64,000 bases of DNA, taken from contig LUGG01000005.1 in NCBI GenBank assembly GCA_001683735.1, positions 1,860,001-1,924,000 of the forward strand. Reading direction: 5' to 3'. Position numbers and translations under genes: made by a program. Below are positions 21,590 through 34,648 of this stretch, piece by piece (the stretch's first letter is position 1; every line of letters begins with the position of its first letter). The notes beneath the pieces were generated by a model that had not been told where the DNA came from, made no database searches, and saw only the letters and a list, made by a program, of their open reading frames with translations. Origin of the DNA: Grifola frondosa. Lineage: Eukaryota > Basidiomycota > Agaricomycetes > Polyporales > Grifolaceae.

Positions 21590-23330
21590 TCAACCAGGAG
21601 CAGACACATGAGCACACTGGTCCAGCGGCCACAGCGGCATCGACGACGAGGTGAACGTCCCGCGGTCGCCCGCCCATGTACTGAGCTCCCCCAAGGTGAA
21701 TGCGGGCGGCAAGATGATGCTCGGGTCGAGGAACGGCAGGGCGGTGCCATCATCGGCTGCTCCGCGCCCGGCAGTCGCGGGTAACATCCTGTTCGGCGCG
21801 CCAGCCCGAATTTGAACCGCAGGTTCGAGAGCATGATGCGCATCGTGAGCGTGTATCTGCACGTCAGCGAGCGCACGCGCGAAGAGGAGGGAAAGAGGCG
21901 GGAGGCGCACCGCTCGGCCGTGACATCAGAGAATAGCTGGACCTGTACGATAATCGCACCAACGTCGAGCTCCGCGGGGAACAGGGCGGCCATCTTCAGA
22001 GCCCGGAGAAAGCCGCCATGACCAGGTTGTCATGCACGGCGTACTCGCGGTGCTGCTCTGTGCGATCTCCTAACGCTGAGTCTGCAGCATGGACGGGAGA
22101 CGGGGGCAACCTGTAAGTGGGCGAGTCGAGCGGGTTCGTGATGCAGTTCGACGCAGCGTCCTTGCCCTGGAACGCGAGCTTGCGCTGCTCGAACGGCATC
22201 TTGTTCCAGGACACACAGCGCAGCACGGCGCAAACGAGTCACGCTTCGCATAATGCAGGATCTTGCGCGGGGACGCATCTTCGTCCGTCGTTCGGCCTAT
22301 ATTGACCGTCAGCAAAGTAGAGAAGAAGACGACCGCGGGAGGGCATACGATGGAGCTCGTCGCAGTTAGTGCGAACTACTTGTCGAGCTCGATGTTGGAG
22401 CGCCGGATGAATGCGAGCGTATTATGATCTACTTGATCATTCAGCGGGGGGAGCAACTCATAAATTTGTGCTGCACCAGAATGTGAGCAGAGAGGGGATG
22501 AAGTCATGACGGCCACAAATACTCTTTTGCGCGATCAGGTCAATCTGCGAAACGATCAACATATCCGTAGAGGACGCCATGGGATGTGAAAGGAGGATGC
22601 AGCAGCCCTTGATCGAGCTCTCGTCATGACGGGCGATCGGACGGCCAGTACCGAGGCTCATCCTACCAAAGTCAGAGCGTACACAATGTAATCAAGGGAT
22701 AACGTACTGTCCGTCAAACCGATTGAGGAAATGCCTGACATGGGGCTTAGACCCGGAGGTCATTAAACAGGAGGGAGAGAAAACCAACAGAGGCACAATC
22801 AAACCCGCGCGGACACAACTTGGATATTGAATACCGTGTCAGGGTTGAAGCTAGAGAATATCTGAGCGTCCGATGCCCTCCGACATTCCTCCTTCTTTAG
22901 TCCGTTTCTTGCCGCCGTCGTCTGCTAGCTTCTCCAGTGCAAGATGCAGCCCAAACCCAGCGCCGTGCGCATTGCATGCCCTCCGGAGCGATCCATTCGC
23001 GAACTAAGCCACACAGCAGCATTCCTAGGCCTGACGCGCAAACTCCCGTCAGCCCCATGTCATATAGGATGCATGCACCAAAAAAACCGCACCGTGAACT
23101 GCCTCCATACGCACGACGGGGCCGAACAAGAATGAGCGCAATGACCTACGCCTCGTCGATGAGGTGGTAGAACAGGGTAATAAACAGGGACCTTTGCTTC
23201 GATGACGAACACCGCGCGCGCCCCATAAGCCCCTCATAGGTATCACATATCATAGCTTGCGTCGAACATCAGGATAAAGATGTGGGATCCAGAGAAGAAG
23301 GTGGGGCAAAGGTGAACGTTGGGAGAAAGG
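21590..23330 (-). pseudogene. Fungal transcription-factor-like gene, copy 3 (alpha type)
   Basis: The minus-strand exons again follow the fungal_trans pattern. They include MSLGTGRPIARHDESSIKG with LLSHPMASSTDMLIVSQIDL (~22,540-22,660), SWNKMPFEQRKLAFQ-like sequence (~22,150-22,220), YAVHDNLVMAAFSG (~21,995-22,050) and FPAELDVGAIIVQVQL (~21,925-21,990). They end with AGDRGTFTSSSMPLW and a stop at 21,590. The core exons are open, so this is one of the least damaged copies. The upstream exon near 23,110-23,230 has lost part of the SLFGP segment and no zinc cluster is seen, so I keep it as a probable pseudogene. Confidence 0.6.
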
Positions 23331-24019
23331 CGCTAGGGCCAGCGCTTGGGTTCTGTGTGTCTCCTTACTCAACGTCTCCTCATACACAACTCCTACATAC
23401 ACAACCCTTCGCTGTTCACTTTCCTCTTCCATACGTCATTCCTCTCATGCGCAAGGCTGCTGATATATTGCATACTAAGTCGCAGCTGCAGAGGACATAC
23501 GTATAGTCACCAACCTTCTAGCTCCCTCAGTCCATTCCCGACTTTGGCTGTGCTCTTCCCCGTCGTAGGCGAATCTGCGCTTCACCTCGCATGTCCTCTC
23601 AATGTACGCCATATTGTAATCACAAATCCATCTCCTCTCAATGTATGCGCTATTGCACGATGCTTTTACCAACGCCATCTCGCAGTCCACATGACCGCAC
23701 ATGCTCACGCTGTTCTCATCATCTCCACCTCTTCGCGCAATCTCCCGAAGCCACATACTCTGCTCTGACTACGAGCTGGATTGCCGACGAGGAAATGTAG
23801 GATGTATCGCTGTCTTTGTATTCAGCACCGAAGTGCCTTTGCTGGTGTACTCATATTGTGCAATGTGAGTAAATCATGCGGACTTCGAGCCACGAGCGGT
23901 CGCTGTATCCGGATCAATCCTACAGCACTGGCTAGCTACGACTGACTCGGTCGTACGCAGACATCTCCCACGCAATTACTGTTCCAGGCCGGATGATAGA
24001 ACTATATATCAAACATCCG
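23331..24019. other. Upstream region of TF copy 3
   Basis: It is equivalent to 13.69-14.39 kb and 32.82-33.53 kb. No zinc-cluster exon is visible. Confidence 0.35.
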
Positions 24020-24790
24020 AAGCACCATGTAAACGCTCGCGACAAGCTCAATTGAGTTGTTCTGTTTTCTTCCCGCACTGCCTTCGGACTTCTCAAGGAT
24101 CTCGACTAGCGCGAATGATCTCTCTGAGGAGGTTGTGTGCATAGACGACGCACGCGTTTACATCTTCCGCGCATTCGTGCGAATGACCGTGGTAGTCCAC
24201 TCTGCCTTCTACGAGCCACGCAACGAAGACACACGATCGTGGACGCCCGTATTTTGCAGATATGCGTGTTCGGGTGGCCGAAGTCCGCTTCCTGAAGTTC
24301 TACGACGTTCTGTACAACAGTGACGTAGAGTTGGACTTCGCTGGTATATTATGTTGTTGTGCGACGGCGGAGCATCGCTGCAACTCCGCCGTGGACTCAG
24401 CACATCGCTCGATGCGTGATTCCGTGTTGGTCAATGTGCAACCTCGACCGCGGTCGCCACTGGTTCTGTTCCTATCTCATTTGGCGCGGAACCAGCTTAC
24501 CGTGCCTCTGCTTCGATTTCCTTGTGATGTCCCCGTTCGACGATGGGTTCTCTGTTTACAACCGTTCTTCACGCACCTTGAGTCCGTGCTGTTGTGTCGT
24601 GTTCGGAGGAGATGTCGTGGCTGATCAAGCTGTTCTCTCTATTGTTCATCTTACTGATGTCTAGCTTGGTTCATGGATACGCGTTGCAATATTCTTGGAT
24701 GCGATGTATCATTGCAGTCTCCTGAGCTCAACTACTCGCAGTGAACCGTCCAATGTTCCTTCGCACTGGTCATTCAATGTTCAAACGTGA
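24020..24790 (+). other. Spacer X, copy 2
   Basis: It is the second copy of spacer X. Plus-strand segments SEEVVCIDDARVYIF and, after the TTTTGCAG acceptor-like site, VRVAEVRFLKFYDVLYNSDV correspond to those in the first copy. Overall the frame is interrupted. Confidence 0.35.
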
Positions 24791-25080
24791 CACCCTGCCG
24801 TCTTAAGTGAGCTTTATCACTGCTTCAGTATGCAGTGACGGTGCTGAGATGAGGTCTGTACATTAGTATGTTCTCTGCCATTGAGCCATTCGTGTAATTT
24901 CATAAGGGTTTGTACGAAACTGTGCTGCCGGAAATATCGCAGCATAGATGCGGTCAATCAGATCGTAACAGTGAGGAGATGACAGCGCGGTGATGTTGTC
25001 CTCAAGGGTGAATATAAGAGTAGGATCTCCCCACCACTGCTAAAGCACTGAGTCCCCAGTCTTTCAAACTACCTCATATC
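24791..25080 (+). promoter_or_regulatory. Promoter of DUF6533 copy 2
   Basis: An ATATAAGAG box lies about 60-70 bp before the ATG, in sequence closely matching that of copies 1 and 3. Confidence 0.55.
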
Positions 25081-26771
25081 ATGTCATCCACCATCAGTAC
25101 CGAGGAGTATCAGCAAAAGTGAGTGGTGCTCACTGCACTATTTCCTGACTCAATATATCCCGCCTTACAGCTTCATCACAATATGTTGTGTTGTGTCGGC
25201 GACCGGTGAGTGTTTCACCTACAATCTCGAGTCATTCTCATATTCCCATTTGTCGTAGCTCTGCTGGTCTATGAGCACATTATCACCTTTGATCGAGAAT
25301 ATCAGCTTGTTTGGAGGCGCCAATTTTCAGCCGCCACCTTAGTATTCTTGCTAGCAAGGTATCCTATACTTTTACAGAATATTCTTGCACTTCCGACCAT
25401 ATATCCGGTGTCAAAAAAGGTACAGTTCTCATTCCGTTACTGTAGACTGTCTTAGCCCACTCAAAATTTCCAGAGCTGTTCGGTATTGTTCTGGTCACAG
25501 ACAACTTTAGACTTGCTCTTTATTCTGCTTACGTTCGGTGGGTGTCCATCATTCATATGATATCTCCACTCCTGACTGACCATTTGCATTCTGGGAAGCA
25601 TTCTCAAGTCTCCGAGTGTTTGCCTTGTCTGGCCGTGAATGGAAAATTACCTCATGGGTATGCATCCTGTTACTGGTCACCTTCGGCATTGGACTGGTGA
25701 GCCCTGTTCTTTGCAGCGAGCTTGGAATGTAACTGAAATAACATATACATATCTAGTTTACATATGCGCACCAAGTGGTTTTTGTAGCTCCACCTCCCAT
25801 CAATTGCACGTTAGTCCTTTTGGTCTCACCAGAGCTCTGGAACACGTGAGTGAAATTAGATCATGTCCCTACATCTTGTGGGCTGAAGTGGCATGTCATA
25901 TAGATGTATGTGCTGCTCCTGGTTTCATATCTCTCAAATGCTCAGCTCATGCAATACTTCCAGTGCAGTATGTAGAGCGTGCTACAGAAATCACTGCGGA
26001 CATACTTGTCCTTGCAGTAACTGTACACCAAACATACTGGAGAACACGAGCTTCCGCAGAGGATACGCTCCGAACTCCATTGCACTCTTTGATCTTGAGG
26101 GATGGTCAGTACTGATTCCTGCCTCGATATCTGCAATGATCTGATGTACCTCCGTCAGGTACAATATACTTCTTGTAAGCTACCTGGCATAGTTGAGACG
26201 CGCCTGATGTTATTTTGACAACTATGCACCTTATAGAGCCTTATTAATCTTGAACATTGCAGATATCATATTCGCATATTTTGGAGAGACTTTTGTATGT
26301 AGATGCGTCTCGCATCCCGCCAATACTCACTGACATGACCTATGTACTGTCATTAGGAGGACACTGCTTATATTGCCACATTCATTAACCCGTCAGTCAC
26401 TGCGATCAATTCCCTTTCGTTTTAACTAGTCATGACATCGGTTATGATACAGCATAATGGCAATTATTATATCACGGTTTATGCTCAATCTACGCGAGAT
26501 TGATGCATCCCAGCGCGGCACCGAAGACTCAAGTCGCCCGTCATTTGTCGGCTCCGTCCAATTTGCAGCTTTCGTCGAACCCCTCGGTGCCCCTCTGGAG
26601 CACGAGTTCTCGTCTTCTGCAATCGATCCTGGTTCCTCGGACGAGCATGGAGACGGTGTAGAGAGTGAGCATGATGGTGCACATGACTGCGACCAAGAAA
26701 TGGCTTCAGGCCATGCTAGCGTTTTCGTGCCATCTGAAGCCGGACCTGTTCCATCCGGAGTTAAGGTGTGA
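25081..26771 (+). CDS. DUF6533 membrane protein, copy 2
   Basis: Exons in order give MSSTISTEEYQQ, FITICCVVSAT, and the DUF6533 core LLVYEHIITFDREYQLVW with ATLVFLLARYPILLQ. Then come SCSVLFWSQTTLDLLFILL, FSSLRVFALSGREWKIT and WVCILLLVTFGIGL, followed by ADILVLAVTVHQTYWR, LILRDG and SRFMLNLREIDASQ. The acidic C-terminus stops at 26,769-26,771. At the site where copy 1 has lost a base this copy is in frame. The hydrophobic segments are consistent with a 6-7-pass membrane protein. Function is unknown for the family. It sits head-to-head with TF copy 3 across spacer X. A short exon around the IDVCAAPGF segment is uncertain because two acceptor sites are possible. Confidence 0.7.
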
Positions 26772-28009
26772 GCTAGGACAGCCATATTTTTTGGTTCGTA
26801 TAGCATTACTTTCTCATTGATATCTTGCATGTGCTAATTCTGACCCTAGAAGGTGCTTGCGGGAATTGGAGTGCGTCTGGTGTCGGGCGTCATATGTGGA
26901 TGTCTTCTTGGATAATGAACTGGTGTCGTAATTTATAGAGGCTATATCATATGCACTAAACCATCATCACTATCTCTTGTATATTTGCTATGCACTGCTT
27001 GGATCAATCATATAGAAGCCATATCTTATACAGGTTCGTCGTGATCAATCGTTCACTGACTGACGAAGTGTTCATCATGGCGCACTGCAAATGGAAATGG
27101 GAACGATCGTGTTCACGCACGGTATGTCCCAACACCCGTCCGATGACATTCTCAGCGAGCTACAGTCGATGCGTCAGAATCATCGGCGGTGAGCGCATAT
27201 GCTTTAGCACGAGCCAAAAGAAAATGTACATACTGTTCACACGAGATATATTGTGATTGAACCACATGAATTCTACGGCGCACTGCTCAGCTTTGCTCTG
27301 TATGATTCTATAAATATAAGAGTCACAATCTGAGACGTAGATTGGGGAAGCAAGCGACCCCATTTTTGCCCTCTGCTATGACCACTGCCTTCCCTGTGTC
27401 CGATCCGAACTCAGCTCGGAATTTCACGCGAAGCCCGAACCGCATATACTGCTTGCACGGGTATGGATGCCAGATGACCTCTCACCTGAACTTCCTCATT
27501 GCGTAGTGGATAGCGCGCATGTGTCCGCGATGAACCGTGCAAAGTGACAGCCCACCCCCCAGTCTAGCAAACAGATGTAGTAGAATTTCCGAATCACTGG
27601 GTCCGTCGCCGCATAACCAGGACTACACCAATCATGCTCATGCGAACGGCACAAGTGAGTGAGCCAGAATCCGCCCCTCTGAAAACACGCCAGTCAAATT
27701 TATTGCGTATCCAACGCGCACGATATTTAAATTTTAAAAACACCACTCATCATCAGCAACAAATATATAACGCGCGACCACCGGCCCATAAATAGTGGTG
27801 CAACAGCGCCGTCTGAGTCCACGACAACCCGCACCTCAGCTCGCGATAATGACACCTACCTAACTGCACTCCCCTATCCGCTCATTCGTAATCTGCGAAC
27901 ATATCTCATACAAGCCATTCACGGGCAACCAGAGCTTCATCAAGCTCTGCACGAGCACACGCATCCGTGAGCAAGTCATTCAACCACGAGCGGGCGCATG
28001 AGTACATAC
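26772..28009. other. 3' region of DUF6533 copy 2 and beta flank
   Basis: It covers the 3' region equivalent to 17.16-17.77 kb and then the flank that precedes the beta TF, including ~370 bp missing from the first full unit. No gene was assigned. Confidence 0.4.
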
Positions 28010-29140
28010 CTACTCCTGCATCCGTCGCACGATCGACGACGGGTTGAACATTCCGCGGTCGCCCGGCCATGTACCGAGCTCCTCCAAAGTGAATGTGGGC
28101 AGCGAGACGAAGCTCGGAACGACGGTGATGTTCCCATCATCGGCAGCTCCGCGCCCGGCGGCATCGCGGGCAACATTCCGTTTGGCGCTAGCCCGACCTT
28201 GAGACGCAGGTTCGCGAGCGTCATGCACAGCATGAGCGTGTATCTGCATGTAAGCGAGCGCGAGCGCGAAGAGCATGGAGAAAGGCGGGAGGCGCCATTC
28301 GGTGGCAGGTCGGAGAAGAAGCTCTGCGAGTTGCTTGGCCTATGCGATGATGGCGCCGAGATCGAGGCGCGCGGGGAATGGGTTAGTCATGTTCAGCAGG
28401 AGGTGCCCGGAGCAAGCCGCAATGACCAGGCTGTCATGCACGGCGTACGCGCAGCGCCGCCCCGTACGATCTCTCAGCGCTGAGTCTGTGCAGGTGAGGC
28501 GAGTGCGCACCTATAAGTAGGCGAGTCGAGAGGGTTCATGAGCAGCACGATGCGGATGCCTAGGCCTACTGGTGTGCAAACCAATATCGGCACAACTAAA
28601 TCCGTGTGGATACAACTGCGATATTAATTGAATACAATGTGAGGGACCTGAAGCTAAAGAATATGTGAGAGTCCGATGCCCACCGAGATTTCATGGTTCT
28701 TCTTCAGTCCATCTCTTGTCGTCGTCATCTGTCATCCTCTCCAGCGCACGATGCAAGCCAAAAACCAGCGACATGCGCATCGCATGCCAGCTCGGCAGCC
28801 ATCCATTTATGCTCCTAGGCCCCACGCGCAAACTCCCGTCAGGACCACGACAAATATGCGCACAAAGGTGTACCTTAACTGTCTGCCTCCTTTAGCAGGA
28901 TGGGGACAAACAGCGACGAGTGCGCAATGTTCTGCGCCTCGTCGAGGAAGCGGTAAAAGGTATGAATGCGCGGGCCGTCCCGCTCGGATTTCGACTGCGA
29001 TGGCGAGAATCACGTCGAACGTCCACGGCGTGCGCTCCATGAGTGTCCCACAAGTACCATAGCTCAGTTTGAATACTAGGACAAAGATGTGGCATCCCGA
29101 AAAGAAGCTGGGTCGAAAGTGAACGTAGAGAGAAAGGCGA
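28010..29140 (-). pseudogene. Fungal transcription-factor-like gene, copy 4 (beta type, internally deleted)
   Basis: The C-terminal exon is clear and ends with FTLEELGTWPGDRGMFNPSS and a stop at 28,010-28,012. The upstream exon near 28,960-29,110 reads FFSGCHIFVLVFKLSYG and TPWTFDVILAIAVEIRAG, the start of the fungal_trans region. Between them, about 0.55 kb that in copy 2 lies at roughly 18.58-19.13 kb is absent. The junction is near 28,555-28,580. The deleted part includes the HPMASPTDV exon, so the product cannot be complete. Confidence 0.7.
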
Positions 29141-29719
29141 GCGCTATGGCCTAGACGCCTGCGTTCCTGCCACATGCCTCTTCCTTAATACTTAACGCTT
29201 CTCAATGTCTCTTCGTTGTCCATCTTCCTCTCATGCGTATTGCGCAAGCTTGCTGACGGATTACTATATACTGGATCGCACACCAAGTGAACTAGTAGAG
29301 GACATAAGTATATGTAGTCCGCAACCCTCGAGCTCCCTTTGCTCGGCTTTGGCTGTACTCTTCCATGTCCTAGGCGAATCTGTTGTCCCCCTCATGTGTC
29401 CCCTCAACGTACCCACTTTGAATTTCGCAAATCCACCTCCGACCAATGTCTGTGCACCCCATGCTCTCACCAACGCTATCTCACAGTCTACCTGATCACA
29501 CCCACCTACTCATATAGTCGTCACCATGTTGTGTGCGCGCTCGTGCAGTTCTCATCATCTCCACCTCTGTGCAATCTCCCGAAGCCACGCGCTCTGCCCT
29601 GACTAGTAGCTGGCTTGCCGACGCGGAACTGTAGAATGTATCGCTGTCGCTATATTCAGCACCGAAGTGCCTTTGCTAGTGTGGTCATACTGTGCAATGT
29701 GAGTAAATAAGTGAATCAT
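29141..29719. other. Upstream region of TF copy 4
   Basis: It corresponds to 19.69-20.29 kb. No coding exon was assigned. Confidence 0.35.
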
Positions 29720-31138
29720 GCGGGCTTTGATAGATGAGCGGTCGCTGCATCCTGCAGCACTGGCTAAATTCTAGGACCCCGACTGACTCAATCGTCTAGT
29801 ACCATCGTCAGCGCCTATGCAAAATCGAAGGCGTGTAGGCCTGGTGTATGCTACTGCTGGCTGCTGGAATACAAGCCCCACCCCTACGAATACGCAGTCA
29901 CTCAAGGTCGATCCGAAGAGCGCTGAATGCGCACTCTAGACCCTAGAGGAGTTGCCCGGAGCCCCCCGCTCGTTAGTGCTATCACTACGTTCGTCGTTTG
30001 AAGCGACTTCTTGCGCATAATGCTAACGACGGATACCATATAAACTAGCAATATAGTGACTCCGTGACACAACGTCATCTCCGATATCCGGCACTGGTCA
30101 TCCATAGCCATAGCACAGCTCGCGTTCATATCTGTCTCCGTTCCCCAGCTTGTTCGAGGCATCCTTGTACTTGCACCTGATCCTCGGATCTCATACTGCA
30201 CAGCACGCTCTTCATGCGCACAACCACGGTATATTGGTGATATCTCATCTCATGCATGTCCGCTGTATGCTTGGCTTGAAGTTGCTATCTTGCCAAGTGC
30301 TAACCCGTTTTCCATTCCTGAGGATCCGCACGGGACCACGTACGAGCTGTCCATCACCCCGAACAAAGAGCAAACATCGATATCGGCGATGCAGTTATGG
30401 CAGATGGCAGTAGGCGTAGCTACCAGGGGTGAGATCATGCACTGAAGCAGAGAAAACATATGCAGTAGCGCGACAGGAAATTTAGAATTAGGAACGGTAC
30501 TACCATAACGCTATCAGTTGACGCCCGAGATGCTCCCTCGCTTTGCTACGGTCAGGATTTGTATAACGTGAACATCAAAGCACGCACTTGGCCATGCCGT
30601 GCACAACTGTTGACAACCGACTACTCCCCACAAACCGCCGTACAACAGGGCACAAGTACTTGAAATTATTGAACCTCTTTCAACCCGATCACTTTGATCC
30701 AGATATATTTGTATATCGATCATGTCGGATCTGGCAGCTCCCAACGTAGTCATCGAGATCCGAACGCAAACCGTCGCCCTTGGCTATCTGCAGAACCAAG
30801 ACTACAATATTGCGCCGGTATGAACGGCGCGAGTGAATGAGCCAGAACCCGCCCTCTGAAAACACGTAATTTCCTCGCAGTCGAGTACGAATTCATTGCA
30901 TGTCCAACGCGCATGAGATAAACCAACCCATCATCAGCAACAGAAGTCCACGACAACTCGCACCTCAACTCACGATAATTACATCTGAATGCATTCCCCC
31001 ATCCACCCATTTGTATTCACGATCTGCAAAAATATCCCATCCGAGTCATTCACGGGCAACCAGAGATCCATCAAACTCTGCACGGGCACACGCATCCGTG
31101 AGCAAGCCACTCAACTAGGAGCAGACGCGTGAGCACAT
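29720..31138. other. Spacer Y, copy 2
   Basis: It is the second copy of the Y segment. Relative to copy 1 it carries a small insertion, near 30,322-30,345, inside the LPSANPFSIPE..LSITPNKE stretch. No gene is recognised. Confidence 0.4.
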
Positions 31139-32820
31139 CTAGTCCAGCAGCCACAGCGGAATCGACGACGAGTTGAACGTCCCGCCCAAGGTGAACGCGG
31201 GCAGCGAGATGATGCTCGGGTCGAGGAACGGCGGCGGCGGCGATCATCGGCGGCTCCGCGCCAGACGGCATCGCGGGCGCGATATTCCGTTCGGTGCTAG
31301 CCCGACCTTGCACCGCAGGTTCGCGAGAGCGATGTGCAGCGTGAGCGTGTATCTGCATGTAAGTGAGCGCGCGCGCGAAGAGGAGGGAAAAAAGCGGGAG
31401 GCGCACCGTTCGGCAGCAGGTCAGGAACGACTCTGCGAGCCGCTCGATCTACTTGATGATTGGGCCAAGATAGAGTTAGCAATCGTCAGCAGGGAGTGCC
31501 TGGAGAAAGCCACAATGACCAGGCTGCCGTGCACGGCGTACTCGCAGCGCCGCCCTGTGCGATCCCCCTGTGCTGAGTCCGAGGTATGCGAGGGGGGGGC
31601 TGACGCGCACTTGTAAGGGGGTGAGTCGAGCGGGTTCACGATGCAGCTCGATGCGGCTGCCTTAGCGTGGAACCCCAGCTCGCGCTGCTTGAACGTCACC
31701 TTTCCCCATAACACGCAGCGCAGTACGACGCAAACGAGTCACAGCTCCACATAGTGCAGGATATTTGCGCGGGGACGCATCTTCGTCCCTCGTTCGCCCT
31801 TATTCACCGTCAGCAAAGTAGAGAAGAAGACGACCACGGGGGGAGGGCATACGGTGAAGCTCGTCGCAGCCCTGGCAAACCACCTGTCGGCTCGATATTG
31901 GAGCGCCGGATAGACGCGAGCGTATTCTGATTTACCTGGCCATTCAGCGGACAGAGCGTCCCATAAATTTGCGCTGCACCAGAATGTGAGCAGGAAGGGA
32001 TAAAGTGAAGACGGCCACAGGTACTTTTTTGAGCGATCAGCTCGACCTGAGAAACGAACCGCGCGTCCGTCGGGGATGCCATGGGATGCGAAAGGAGGAT
32101 GCGGCGGTGTCTGGTCAAGCTCTCATCACGAAGGATCGATCCGACAGCTACTACCCAGGTTCATCCTGCTAAAGTCAGAGCGTACACAATGTAATCAAGG
32201 GATAACGTACTGGCTATCAAACCAATGGAGGAAATGCCTAACATGGAGCTTAGCCCCGGAGATCATTGAACGTGAGAGAGAGAAAACCAATAGAGGCACA
32301 ATCATATCCGCGCGGACACAACTTGGATATTGAGTACAGTGCCAGGGACCTGAAGATAGAGAGTGTGAGAGCGTCCGATGCTCACCGAGATCGCTCCTTC
32401 AGTCCATTTCTTGCCGCCGCCGTCTGCTAGCTTCTCCAGCACGGGGTGCAGCCCAAACCCAGCCCGTGCGCATTCCATGCGCGATCTATTCCGTACACAG
32501 CAGCATCGCTAGGCCCCACACGCAGACTCCCGTCAGCCCCATGTCATATAGGATGTATACACTCACAAAAACGCACCTTAAATTGCATCCGTATGCATGA
32601 CGGGGCCGAACAGCGATGGACGCGCAATTTCCTGCGCATCCTCGATGAAGCGGTAGAACAGGGTAATACGCAGGGATGAGCGGCCCCGTCCCGCTTGGAT
32701 GTTGGCTTGGATGACGAGAATCGCGTCGAGTGTCCACAGCATGCGCACCGTGAGTCACTCATAGGTATCATATGTCATAGCTCGCGTCGAATACCAGGAT
32801 AAAGGTGAACGTCTGGAGAA
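31139..32820 (-). pseudogene. Fungal transcription-factor-like gene, copy 5 (alpha type)
   Basis: The exon at ~32,590-32,745 is well preserved and reads LWTLDAILVIQANIQAGRG, then FIEDAQEIARPSLFGPV, a good match to the start of the fungal_trans region. Downstream, the exon with RILLSHPMASPTDARFVSQV is preceded by a one-base insertion near 32,130 relative to copy 1, which breaks the MNLG... start of that exon. Near 31,175-31,195 about 33 bp are missing compared with other copies, removing most of the GTWAGDR segment before the stop at 31,139-31,141. Confidence 0.65.
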
Positions 32821-33529
32821 AGGCGCTAGGGCCAGCGCTTGCGGTCTGCACGTCTCCTCTTACTTATCGCTTCTCAATGTCTCCTACGTACATAACCCTT
32901 CGCTGTGCACTTTCCTCTTCCATACGCCGTTCCTCTCATGTGCAAGCCTGCTGATGGATTGCCTACTAAATCGCACGCCATGAACACGCTGCAGAGGACA
33001 TATATGTAGATGTAGTCGCCAACCTTCGAGCTCCCTTAGTCCCTGCCCGGCTCTGGCTGTATTCTTCCTCATTCTAGGCGAATCTGCGGTTCCCCCCGCG
33101 TGTCGTCTCAATGTACGCTATCTTGTAATCACAAATCCGTCTCCTCTCAATGTATGCGCTATTGCACGATGCTCTTCACCAACGCAGTCCCCCTGATCAC
33201 ACTCACCTCCTCATATAGTCGTTACTGTGCGCGCTTGCGCTGTTCTCATCATCTCCACTTCTTCGTGCAAGTTCTCGAAGCCACGTACTGTATTCTGACT
33301 AGTAGCTGGCTTGACAACGGGGAACTATAGAATATATCGCTGTCGCTATATTCAGCACCGAGGTGCCTTTGCTTGTGTACTCATCTTGTGCAATGTGAGT
33401 AAATCATGCGGGCTTCGAGCGATGAGCGGTCGCTGTATCCTGACCGATCTTGCAGGACTGGCTAGCTACGACTGACTCGGTCGTACGCAGCCGTCTCTGA
33501 CGAAATTGCTGTTCCAGGACGAATGATAA
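32821..33529. other. Upstream region of TF copy 5
   Basis: It matches the upstream regions of TF copies 1 and 3. No zinc-cluster exon is visible. Confidence 0.35.
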
Positions 33530-34360
33530 AGCTATGTATCAAACAGCAGATGCACCGTGTAAACTGTTCGTGACAAGCTCAATTGTTCTGTTTTCTTTCC
33601 CGCACTGTTTTCGGAATTTTCAAGGATCTCGGCTAGCGTGAATGTTCTCTCCGAGGAGGTTTTGTGCATGGACGACGCACGCGCTCTGCACCTTCCGCGC
33701 ATTCCTACGAACGACCGTGATCGTCACTTCTATGAGCTGGCACAGCGAAGACACATTATCGTGGATGACTGTATTTTGCAGCTGTGCATGTTCGGGTGGC
33801 GAAAGTCCGCCTTCTGAAATTCTACGACGTTCGGTACAACAACGACGTGGACTTGGACTTTGGCTAGTATATGTTGTTACGTGACGGCAGAGCATCGCTG
33901 CAACTCCGCTGTGGACGCAGCACATCGCTCGATGCGTGATTCTGTGTTGGTCAATGTGCACCCTCGACCGCGGTCGCCACTGGTTCTGTTCCTATCTCAT
34001 TTGGCAAGCAACCAGCTTACCGTGGTTGATCACAGCCTGTGCTTCGACTTCCTTCTGATGTCCCCCGTTCGACGATAGGTTGTCTATTTACGTTGTTTGC
34101 GCACCTTGAGCTCATGCGGTTGTATCATGTTCGCAGAAAATGTTGTGGCTGATCAAGCTGTTCTCTTCATTCTTCGTCTTACTGATGTCCAGCATGGTTG
34201 CTTGATACATGTTGCAATATTTTCGAAAGTGATATGTCGTTGCAGTCTCCAGATCTCAACTACTCGCAATGAATCTTCCAAAGTGCCTTCGCACCCTCGG
34301 GGATTCAACGTTCACCCTCGGGGATTCAACGTTCAACCGTGTAGCACGCTGCCGTCTTAA
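33530..34360 (+). other. Spacer X, copy 3
   Basis: It is the best-read copy of X. One frame gives LSEEVLCMDDARALHLPRIP, then FYELAQRRHIIVDDCILQ, then after a TTTTGCAG site VHVRVAKVRLLKFYDVRYNN. It ends with a small 23-bp tandem duplication (CACCCTCGGGGATTCAACGTT) near 34,291-34,335. No family is recognised. Confidence 0.35.
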
Positions 34361-34648
34361 GTGAGCCTCATCACCAGTGTTTCGGTATGAAGTGTCGGTG
34401 CTGAGGTGAGATCTGTAGAGTTTCAGTGCATTAGTACGTCCTCTGCCATTGGGCTATTCATGTAATTTCATCGGGTTTTGTACGAAACTGTGCCTCCGGG
34501 AATATCACAGCATAGATGCGGTCAATCAGATCGTAACAGCGAGGAGATACAAGCGTGGTGACGTTGTCCTCGAGGGTGAATATAAGAGTACGATCTCTCC
34601 ATTGCTGCTAAACCATTGAGTCTCCAGTCTTTCAAACTGCCTCATATC
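34361..34648 (+). promoter_or_regulatory. Promoter of DUF6533 copy 3
   Basis: TATAAGAG at 34,581-34,588 lies about 65 bp ahead of the ATG, and the surroundings match those of the other two copies. Confidence 0.55.

Larger units (their letters stand above)
17771..27391. repeat. Tandem array, full unit 1 (~9.6 kb)
   Basis: The unit contains TF beta (18052-19690), spacer Y, TF alpha (21590-23330), spacer X and a DUF6533 gene (25081-26771). The landmark at its start (a TGTCCGACCCGATCTCAG-like string) recurs near 27392 and 36916. Identity with unit 2 looks high along most of the length, with small indels. One larger indel is the absence here, after 17,878, of ~370 bp that is present at 27.49-27.83 kb. 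Confidence 0.85.
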
